A DNA stretch of 64,000 nucleotides, taken from Geomesophilobacter sediminis (lineage in GTDB: Bacteria; Desulfobacterota; Desulfuromonadia; Geobacterales; Geobacteraceae). The position numbers were made by a program, and so were the translations under genes. Below, one piece after another: positions 57,447 to 64,000 of this stretch. The stretch covers positions 1 to 64,000 of the forward strand of contig NZ_JAEMHM010000027.1 in the NCBI RefSeq assembly GCF_016458275.1. Direction: 5' to 3'. The notes under the pieces were generated by a model. The model worked only from the letters and a program-made list of their open reading frames with translations. It made no database searches and had not been told where the DNA came from. Positions within the stretch are counted from its first letter, which is position 1; every line of letters starts with the position of its first letter.

Positions 57447-60092
57447 TTACTTTTTCCCCGCCAGGGTCAGCACCGCCGGCAGGGTGATCATGAAGGCGAC
57501 CTGGCAGGCGAGCATCCCCAGCGACATGACGGCGCCGATGCTGAAGACCCCCTGGTGGTGGGCCACCATCAGCGCGCCGAAGCTCGCCATGATGGTGAGC
57601 GTGTTCAAGAGAACGCCCAGCCCGGTGCTGCTGGCGATAACCGACGCCGGACTCCCCTCCTCGCGCCGGTACCGGTTGATGATGTAGATCCCGGAGTCCA
57701 CCGCGATCCCCAATACCAGTGGCATCACGATGATATTGGCGGAGTTGAAGCTGATCCCGAACAGGTACATGCCGCTGATCATGAACAGGATCCCGACGAT
57801 CAGCGGCACCAGCCCGATCAGGGTGTATTTCACGCTTCTGAACGCGACCAGCAGAATCACCACGATCGCCCCGAAGGCATAGAGGAAGGCGTCGCGGTAG
57901 GCGTCGCGCATGATGGTCATCGACTCGTACACCATGACCGGCTCGCCGGTGGCGTGCGGGTCGACGCTGCGGATGTCATGCAAGAACGCCTTGAGCGGCT
58001 TGTATTCGAAGATCTCCTCTTTGGGCGCCACCTGGAGCAGGAGTTTCCCGGTCTTGCCGACGAACCGGCTCTTCAGCTCGGGCGGGACGTCCGCTTCGGA
58101 GACCGGGGCCCCCTTCAGGCTGTCCTTGAGCAGACCGATCTTGTCCGGCAGCTCGCGGAACATCCCCCCCTGGAAGTCCTGCAACATACCCACGGCATTG
58201 CGGTCCTTCTCCTTCTCCAACGAGGCGAAGAACTTGTCGAGGATCGCGAGGAACTGCCCCGCCTGCTTCGCCTCGGGGCGTTTTTCGGCCTCGAGCTTCT
58301 CCTTGAGCTTCACGGTGGAATTCCGGAAGCCCTCGAACACCTTCGGCAGCGCCATGAGGGAGATCTCCTCCTCGTATTTCACGGGATGGATCTCGTCGAG
58401 CTCGCGGCGCATAGCGGCCAGTTCGGCAAGCTTCTCCTGCTGCTGTTCCGGTACGAAGGAATTCACGCTCACCACGTGGTCCACGGTCGGCAGCGCCTCA
58501 AGGCGCCGGGTCTTCTCCGCCAGGTCGGCCTGATTCGTCGCCGAGATCACCGCGAAGTAGCCGGAGTTTTCCTTGGAGCGCATCAGCTTATAGGCATAGG
58601 TGACCGACTCCAGCCCCTTTGCCTGCAGGTTCATCAGGTTGTAGTCGAAGGCGATGTGGGTGAGCGGATAGATGGATAAGAGGCACAAAACGGCGGTTGC
58701 CCCGATGACGAGCTTCGGGTGGGCGGCGAAGAGCTTGAATTCCTTCTTGGCCACTTCCAGCTTGGGAACTTTCACCCGGTGCGGCTTGCGGTGCCGGGCC
58801 AGGATGATGAGGATCGCCGGCAGCACGGTGAAGGTCACCAAAACGCAGATGGCGACCCCGCCCGCCGCGATGATGCCGAGCTCGGAGATCCCCTTGAAGT
58901 CGGTGAAGACGAAGGTGAAGAAAGCGGCGGCAACGGTCGCGGCGGCCATGACGATGGCCCAGATGTTACGGGTAAGGCCGATGGCGATCGCCTCGTTTTG
59001 CGGCTTGTCGCGGCGCAGCTCCTCCTGGTAGCGCAAGACGAGCTGGATGCCGTACTCGATCCCGATCCCGATCAGCATGACCGCGAAGACCATGGAAAGG
59101 ATGTTGAGATGCCCGACGGCGAGGGTGGCAAAACCGAAGGAAAGCGCCACCGCGACCAGCAGCGAGACGATGGCGGCAATGGTATTGAGGATGCCGCGGA
59201 AGGCGATCAGGAGCAGCACCACGGTGAGGGCGAGCGAGATGCCGGTAGCCAGGGCGATGTCTCTCTGGCTGGTGTTCATCTCCTCGTTTTCCAGGACCGG
59301 GGCACCGGTCAGGCCGGTCTTCACCTTGGCGAACTCGGGGAGGCGCTTGAGCTTGGCGATTTCGGCACGCACCGTGGCAATGGCCGCCTCGGCCGGGACA
59401 AAGCCGGTGCTGTTGCGCACCGGGAGCACGGTCAGCACCTGTTGCCGCCCCGCCTTGGCGAAGGAGGAATCCGGGTTCATGAACAGGCTTTCCATGGAAG
59501 GGGGCTCTCCCTTCCCGCCGAAGCTCTGGAAGCCGGCGCCCAGCTTGTCCAGCATGAACATGATCGAGGGGAGCTGGGAGGTGTCCCCGGCCACGTATTT
59601 ATCCATGCTGCTGGTCAGGTAGGTGAAAAGCGTCTCGACGTTGGGACTCTTGGCGAGCTCTTTGAGCACCGGCAGTGCCAGGGTGATGTTGCGGTGCAGA
59701 TCTTTCAGATCGCTCAAAGGAAGGAGCATCAGGCCGTTTTTCTGGAAGAAGGGGAGCCCGAACGGATAGAACACCTGGGCGAAGTGAGTCTTGTCCTTGG
59801 ACAGCGCCTCATAGAGCCTGGTGCCGAAAGCACCCGCCTTCTCCGCATCGGAGCTCTCGATGACCACCGCGATCTCTTCCTGGTCCCCGAACTCACCCCG
59901 ATAGGAGACGAAGTCGCGGTTGAAGAAGGTGTTCTGCGGCATGAGCTGGTCACGGCCGGTGAGGAACTCCATTTTGTGAGCGGTGTAATAGATCGAGGCG
60001 GCGGAGAGAAGCAGGGCCACGATGAGGACCAGCCACGGGCTTCCTGCCGCTACCCGGTAGAAAAACGAGTTTTGTGCCGATTTTTTTTCCAT
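57447..60092 (-). CDS. hpnN: Hopanoid transporter HpnN (RND superfamily)
   Basis: 881 residues with the RND layout: a TM near 20-36, a large periplasmic loop, a six-TM block (about 270-430, with AVMLIGIGIEYGIQLVLRYQ), a second TM and periplasmic loop, and a final six-TM block (VMPLVLGIAVDSGIYIINRYR). This MmpL/sterol-sensing type fits HpnN, which moves hopanoids from inner to outer membrane. The ATG at 60092 follows AGGG. It is divergent from shc across a 229-bp promoter region. Identity rests on architecture plus hopanoid context. Confidence 0.9.
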   Translation of the reverse strand: MEKKSAQNSFFYRVAAGSPWLVLIVALLLSAASIYYTAHKMEFLTGRDQLMPQNTFFNRDFVSYRGEFGDQEEIAVVIESSDAEKAGAFGTRLYEALSKDKTHFAQVFYPFGLPFFQKNGLMLLPLSDLKDLHRNITLALPVLKELAKSPNVETLFTYLTSSMDKYVAGDTSQLPSIMFMLDKLGAGFQSFGGKGEPPSMESLFMNPDSSFAKAGRQQVLTVLPVRNSTGFVPAEAAIATVRAEIAKLKRLPEFAKVKTGLTGAPVLENEEMNTSQRDIALATGISLALTVVLLLIAFRGILNTIAAIVSLLVAVALSFGFATLAVGHLNILSMVFAVMLIGIGIEYGIQLVLRYQEELRRDKPQNEAIAIGLTRNIWAIVMAAATVAAAFFTFVFTDFKGISELGIIAAGGVAICVLVTFTVLPAILIILARHRKPHRVKVPKLEVAKKEFKLFAAHPKLVIGATAVLCLLSIYPLTHIAFDYNLMNLQAKGLESVTYAYKLMRSKENSGYFAVISATNQADLAEKTRRLEALPTVDHVVSVNSFVPEQQQEKLAELAAMRRELDEIHPVKYEEEISLMALPKVFEGFRNSTVKLKEKLEAEKRPEAKQAGQFLAILDKFFASLEKEKDRNAVGMLQDFQGGMFRELPDKIGLLKDSLKGAPVSEADVPPELKSRFVGKTGKLLLQVAPKEEIFEYKPLKAFLHDIRSVDPHATGEPVMVYESMTIMRDAYRDAFLYAFGAIVVILLVAFRSVKYTLIGLVPLIVGILFMISGMYLFGISFNSANIIVMPLVLGIAVDSGIYIINRYRREEGSPASVIASSTGLGVLLNTLTIMASFGALMVAHHQGVFSIGAVMSLGMLACQVAFMITLPAVLTLAGKK

Positions 60093-60321
60093 GATTACCC
60101 TGCCTTTGCGCTGATACCCAAAGCTGCAGAAGGTACCACATCCACCCCCTGCAAGGCAACCTCCCCACATAAAGTCCCGTTTTTTCTAATTAATTTTGTA
60201 AACACTAAGAAAAATATATGTACCTTTTGTCAAAAATGTGGTATGTCTCCCGGCTTGTTATCTGTACCGAAGACGCTACACTCCATTAGCCGCGGTCAAT
60301 AATTCCTGAAAGGAGTATGAG
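60093..60321. other. Divergent promoter region between hpnN and shc
   Basis: 229 bp, AT-rich for this window (especially 60180-60240), without an ORF. It must carry the promoters for both arms of the hopanoid locus. I see AT-rich candidates (for example TTGTAA at about 60196 and TATGTA at about 60218) but no convincing consensus pair. AGGAG 6-7 bases before GTG 60322 is the shc ribosome binding site. Confidence 0.5.
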
Positions 60322-62367
60322 GTGACCCTCCCGTTCAAACACCCCATATCTAGTTCACTCACTTCATTCAACGGCGCTCCCGTGGAATCGGAGAAAGAGT
60401 CTGGGAACAAACATGGTGCAACGGTCCACCGACTTCCCGCATCCATCTGGAAGAGTAAGCAGGGCAAAGCAAACAGTGCCCTCGATCTCGCCATAGAACG
60501 CAGCCGCGATTTCTTCTTCAGGGAGCAGCTTCCCAAAGGTTACTGGTGGGCAGAACTCGAATCCAATGTCACCATTACCGCCGAATATATTATGCTGTTC
60601 CATTTCCTGGGGATGGTTGATCGGGAAAAGCAGCGCAAGATGGCCAATTACCTGCTTTCCAAGCAGACCGAGAACGGTTCCTGGACCATTTATTTCGGCG
60701 GCCCCGGCGACCTTTCCACCACGGTGGAGGCCTATTTCGCGCTGAAGCTCTCCGGCTACCCGGCGGAGCACCCCGCCATGGAGAAGGCGCGCGCCTTCAT
60801 CCTGGAGCACGGCGGGATCATCAAGACCCGTGTTTTTACCAAGATATTCCTCGCCCTTTTCGGCGAGTTTGCCTGGTTCGGGGTACCTTCCATGCCGGTG
60901 GAGCTGACCCTTTTGCCGAACTGGGCCTATTTCAACATGTACGAGTTCTCCAGCTGGGCGCGCGCGACCATCATCCCGCTCTCCATCGTGATGGAAAAAC
61001 GCCCGGTGAAAAAGCTCCCGCCGGCCATGCGGGTGCAGGAGCTCTTCGTCCGCCCCCCCCGTCCCACCGACTACACCTTCACCAAAGAGGACGGGATCCT
61101 GACCTGGAAGAACTTCTTCATCGGGGTCGATCACCTGCTCAAGATCTACGAATCGAGCCCGATCCGTCCGTTCAAGAAGAAGGCGCTCGCCCGGGCCGAG
61201 CAGTGGGTGCTGGAGCACCAGGAAACCACCGGCGACTGGGGCGGCATCCAGCCCGCGATGCTGAACGCGATCTTGTCCCTCGCCACCCTCGGCTATCCCA
61301 ACGACCATCCGGTCATTGCGCTGGGGCTCGAGGCGATGGCGAACTTCTGCATCGAGACCGACGATGAGCTGGTGCTGCAGTCCTGCGTCTCGCCGGTCTG
61401 GGACACCGCGCTCGCCCTGAAGGCGCTGGTCGATTCCGGCGTGCCGGCCGACCACCCCTCCCTGATCAAGGGGGCGCAGTGGCTCATGGACAAGGAAGTC
61501 CGCAAGCCGGGCGACTGGAAGGTCAAGGCTCCCACCCTGGAACCGGGCGGATGGGCCTTCGAGTTTTTGAACGACTGGTATCCCGACGTCGACGACTCCG
61601 GCTTCGTCATGATCGCCCTCAAGGGAATCCAGGTGAAGGACCGCAAGTCCTTGGACGGCGCCATCAAGCGCGGCATCAACTGGTGCCTCGGCATGCAGAG
61701 CAAAAACGGCGGCTGGGGCGCCTTCGACAAGGACAACACCAAGTACCTGTTGAACAAGATCCCGTTCGCCGACCTGGAAGCGCTCATCGATCCGCCGACC
61801 TCCGACCTCACCGGCCGGATGCTCGAACTGATGGGGACCTTCGGCTACGCGAAGACCTATCCGGCCGCGGTACGCGCCATTGATTTTCTGAAGAAGGAGC
61901 AGGAGCCCGAGGGGCCCTGGTGGGGACGCTGGGGGGTCAACTACCTCTACGGCACCTGGTCGGTCCTGTGCGGCCTCTCCGCGATCGGCGAGGACCCGAA
62001 CCAGGCCTACATCCGCCGCGCGGTGAACTGGATCAAGTCGCGCCAGAACATCGACGGGGGTTGGGGCGAGACCTGCGAGTCCTACCACGACCGCACCCTG
62101 ATGGGTATCGGCGAGAGCACCGCATCGCAGACGTCCTGGGCGCTCTTGGCGCTCATGGCGGCCGGCGAGGCGCACTGCTCCACGGTCGCCCGCGGCATCC
62201 AGTACCTTCTGGCCACCCAGAAGGAAGACGGCACCTGGGACGAGGTGAACTACACCGGGACCGGCTTCCCGAAATACTTCATGATCAAGTACCACATCTA
62301 CCGCAACTGCTTCCCCCTCATGGCGCTCGGGACCTTCCGCGAGCAGACCGGTGGGATGCTTGAGTAG
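60322..62367 (+). CDS. shc: Squalene-hopene cyclase
   Basis: A 681-residue monotopic membrane enzyme (HpnF) that cyclises squalene to hopene and diplopterol. Seen: the DXDD acid motif as DVDD near residue 422, several QW repeats (for example QTENGSWTIYFGG, QSKNGGWGAFDKDN, QNIDGGWGE, QKEDGTWDE) and the WELE-like opening GYWWAELESN. Length is typical. The start GTG 60322 is backed by AGGAG. hpnA follows after 9 bp. The product is a sterol-like lipid of the outer membrane in Geobacter-type bacteria. Confidence 0.97.
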   Translation: MTLPFKHPISSSLTSFNGAPVESEKESGNKHGATVHRLPASIWKSKQGKANSALDLAIERSRDFFFREQLPKGYWWAELESNVTITAEYIMLFHFLGMVDREKQRKMANYLLSKQTENGSWTIYFGGPGDLSTTVEAYFALKLSGYPAEHPAMEKARAFILEHGGIIKTRVFTKIFLALFGEFAWFGVPSMPVELTLLPNWAYFNMYEFSSWARATIIPLSIVMEKRPVKKLPPAMRVQELFVRPPRPTDYTFTKEDGILTWKNFFIGVDHLLKIYESSPIRPFKKKALARAEQWVLEHQETTGDWGGIQPAMLNAILSLATLGYPNDHPVIALGLEAMANFCIETDDELVLQSCVSPVWDTALALKALVDSGVPADHPSLIKGAQWLMDKEVRKPGDWKVKAPTLEPGGWAFEFLNDWYPDVDDSGFVMIALKGIQVKDRKSLDGAIKRGINWCLGMQSKNGGWGAFDKDNTKYLLNKIPFADLEALIDPPTSDLTGRMLELMGTFGYAKTYPAAVRAIDFLKKEQEPEGPWWGRWGVNYLYGTWSVLCGLSAIGEDPNQAYIRRAVNWIKSRQNIDGGWGETCESYHDRTLMGIGESTASQTSWALLALMAAGEAHCSTVARGIQYLLATQKEDGTWDEVNYTGTGFPKYFMIKYHIYRNCFPLMALGTFREQTGGMLE

Positions 62368-62376
62368 GAACCGCGC

Positions 62377-63363
62377 ATGAAGGCTTTCGTCACCGGTGCC
62401 ACCGGTTTCATCGGCGCCAGCATCGTCCGGGAACTGATCAAGGACGGTGTCGAGGTGCGTGCCCTGGTGCGCCCCGGCTCGGACCGGACCAACCTGGCCG
62501 GCCTGGACGTGGAGCTCTTCGAAGGGGACCTGACCGACCGGGATCACCTGGCCCGGGGGCTCAAGGGCTGCGCCACCCTGTACCATGCGGCCGCCGATTA
62601 TCGGCTCTGGACCCGCAGCCCGGCGACCATGTATGATGTCAACGTCGGCGGGACCCGGAACATCCTGAACGCCGCGCTGACCGCCGGGACCGAGAAAGTC
62701 GTCTACACCTCCAGCGTCGGGACCCTCGGGAACCCCGGCGACGGCACCCCCGGCACCGAGTCGTCCCCGGTCGGCTTCGAAGACATGGTCGGCGACTACA
62801 AGAAGAGCAAGTTTTTGGCCGAGCGCGCCGCCGAGGAATTCATCCCGCGCGGGCTTCCGCTCGTGATCGTGAATCCCTCGACGCCGGTCGGTCCCCGCGA
62901 CGTGAAGCCGACCCCGACCGGGAAGATCATCGTCGACTTCCTGAACCGGAAGATGCCGGCCTATCTCGATACCGGGCTCAACCTCATCGACGTCGAGGTC
63001 TGCGCCCGTGGCCATATCCTCGCCGCCCAGAAAGGGAAGATCGGTGAAAAATACATCCTGGGGAACGAGAACCTGACCCTGGCCCAGATTTTCAAACTCC
63101 TCTCGGAGCTGACCGGGCTGAAGGCCCCCGGGGTGAAACTGCCTTACTATCCGATTCTTTTTGCCGCCTACGCCAACGAGGCCATTTCCGCCTGCACCGG
63201 GAAAGAGCCGATGATCCCGCTGGCGGGGGTCCAGATGGCGGCCAAATTCATGTTTTTCGATCCCCAGAAGGCGATCCGGGAGCTGGGGCTTCCGGTGCGC
63301 CCGGTGCGGGAATCGCTTGAGCAGGCCGTGGGCTGGTTTCGCAGCCACGGCTACGCACGGTAG
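62377..63363 (+). CDS. hpnA: Hopanoid-associated sugar epimerase/reductase HpnA
   Basis: A 328-residue extended SDR protein. Seen: the NAD(P)-binding FVTGATGFIGASIVREL, the YTSSVGTLGNP segment, and YKKSKFLAE as the active-site YXXXK. In hopanoid pathways HpnA is proposed to act on a side-chain sugar or ketone; direct chemistry is not well settled. It sits 9 bp after shc, on the same strand, and is followed 36 bp later by dxs, which supplies isoprenoid precursors. This order matches hopanoid loci of other bacteria. Confidence 0.93.
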   Translation: MKAFVTGATGFIGASIVRELIKDGVEVRALVRPGSDRTNLAGLDVELFEGDLTDRDHLARGLKGCATLYHAAADYRLWTRSPATMYDVNVGGTRNILNAALTAGTEKVVYTSSVGTLGNPGDGTPGTESSPVGFEDMVGDYKKSKFLAERAAEEFIPRGLPLVIVNPSTPVGPRDVKPTPTGKIIVDFLNRKMPAYLDTGLNLIDVEVCARGHILAAQKGKIGEKYILGNENLTLAQIFKLLSELTGLKAPGVKLPYYPILFAAYANEAISACTGKEPMIPLAGVQMAAKFMFFDPQKAIRELGLPVRPVRESLEQAVGWFRSHGYAR

Positions 63364-63399
63364 CGGACCGCCGGAAGCGTCCGACGGAGATACTCACCC

Positions 63400-64000
63400 A
63401 TGCACAAGTTGCTGCAATCTATCAATGGTCCTCAGGACCTCAAGAAGCTGGGGGTCCACGAGCTTCCGAACCTCGCCGAAGAGGTCCGCTCGTACCTTAT
63501 GGAAACGGTCTCGAAGACCGGCGGGCACCTCGCGTCCAACCTGGGCTGCGTCGAGCTCTCCATTGCGCTTCATTACTGCTTCAATTCCCCGGCCGACAAG
63601 ATCATCTTCGACGTCGGGCACCAGGCCTACACCCACAAGATCCTGACCGGCCGCCGGGACACCTTTCCGACCCAGCGCCGCTACCGCGGCATCAGCGGCT
63701 TCCCCAAGCGCTCCGAGTCCGAGCACGACGCCTTCGGCGCCGGGCACTCGTCGACCTCGATTTCCGCCGGCCTCGGCATGGCGGTCGCCAACGGGCTGAA
63801 CGGCGATGCGCACCGGGTCATCTCCGTGATCGGCGACGGCTCGCTCACCGGCGGGATGGCGTTTGAGGCGCTGAACCAGGCGGGGCATCTGCGCAAGAAC
63901 CTCATCGTCGTCCTGAACGACAACGAGATGTCCATTTCCCGCAACGTCGGGGCGCTCTCCTCCTTCATCTCCCGCAAGATGACCGGCGGCTACTACCGGA
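63400..64000 (+). CDS. dxs: 1-deoxy-D-xylulose-5-phosphate synthase (partial, 3' end beyond window)
   Basis: The first 200 residues of DXS, a thiamine-diphosphate transketolase-like enzyme that condenses pyruvate and glyceraldehyde-3-phosphate for isoprenoid synthesis. Seen: the catalytic His region [16 protein letters not shown] and [44 protein letters not shown], and the thiamine motif [18 protein letters not shown] ending VLNDN. The ATG at 63400 has GGAG ten bases away. The usual length is about 620 residues, so roughly two thirds are missing to the right of the window. Confidence 0.96.
   Translation, partial: MHKLLQSINGPQDLKKLGVHELPNLAEEVRSYLMETVSKTGGHLASNLGCVELSIALHYCFNSPADKIIFDVGHQAYTHKILTGRRDTFPTQRRYRGISGFPKRSESEHDAFGAGHSSTSISAGLGMAVANGLNGDAHRVISVIGDGSLTGGMAFEALNQAGHLRKNLIVVLNDNEMSISRNVGALSSFISRKMTGGYYR

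Noticed and set aside
60364-63348. 994-codon open frame on the minus strand over shc and hpnA
   Set aside because: shc and hpnA are complete on the + strand, with motifs in order; the minus frame has no recognisable domain.

Overview
The window looks like a GC-rich chromosome segment from a Geobacter-type member of the Desulfuromonadales (Geobacter, Citrifermentans or Geomonas). The evidence is a frdCAB fumarate reductase/succinate dehydrogenase operon with one fused cytochrome b subunit, c-type cytochromes including a ten-heme lipoprotein, a giant OmpB-like multicopper oxidase, a tungsten aldehyde:ferredoxin oxidoreductase, a sigma-54 regulator with its target promoter, and a hopanoid locus. 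It contains about 46 credible protein genes. I see no tRNA, rRNA, prophage, transposase or CRISPR array.

Layout. 0-4 kb: metY (strong promoter overlapped by palindromes) and malQ. 4-14 kb: an envelope operon of a small Pro-rich secreted protein, a 3091-residue multicopper oxidase with 11 tandem repeats and a dockerin-like end, and a lipoprotein with faint cohesin-like features. 14-18 kb: ftsH and an orphan Cas6-like RAMP. 18-21 kb: frdCAB. 21.5-24 kb: tgt, a monoheme cytochrome lipoprotein and mazG. 24-30 kb: murJ, then a surface-modification module (membrane alkaline-phosphatase-superfamily enzyme, NoeA-like methyltransferase, tiny membrane protein) behind a perfect sigma-54 promoter. 30-36 kb: the NtrC-type regulator and histidine kinase beside it, a class II aldolase-like protein and AOR. 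36-44 kb: GDP-mannose and dTDP-rhamnose genes, lptD, folC. 43-48 kb: a kinase/cupin/LysE block between folC and accD-trpA. 48-54.7 kb: chemoreceptor, monoheme cytochrome and a Cyc2-like cytochrome-porin, divergent from the ten-heme cytochrome whose stop overlaps queH. 54.7-64 kb: DUF2905 protein, then hpnI, a methyltransferase, hpnN, and divergently shc, hpnA and the start of dxs.

Themes. Many genes concern the cell surface and extracellular electron transfer: multicopper oxidase, cytochromes, cytochrome-porin, LPS sugars and LptD, lipid II flippase, hopanoids and their transporter. The intergenic DNA is rich in dispersed palindromes (REP-like GTGGGAGC elements, CCCTCCCC/GGGGAGGG elements, GGGGGATT elements) and a heptamer repeat (ACAATGA/ACAATGG/ACAATTG). 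Several repeats touch start codons, stop codons or ribosome binding sites.

Most interesting leads: the cohesin/dockerin-like pairing around the giant oxidase, the Cyc2-like cytochrome-porin with a chemoreceptor, the sigma-54 module beside its probable own two-component system, the orphan Cas6-like protein with a cysteine cluster, and heptamer repeats at gene boundaries. All functional claims rest on reading the sequence and on general family knowledge; no search was run.
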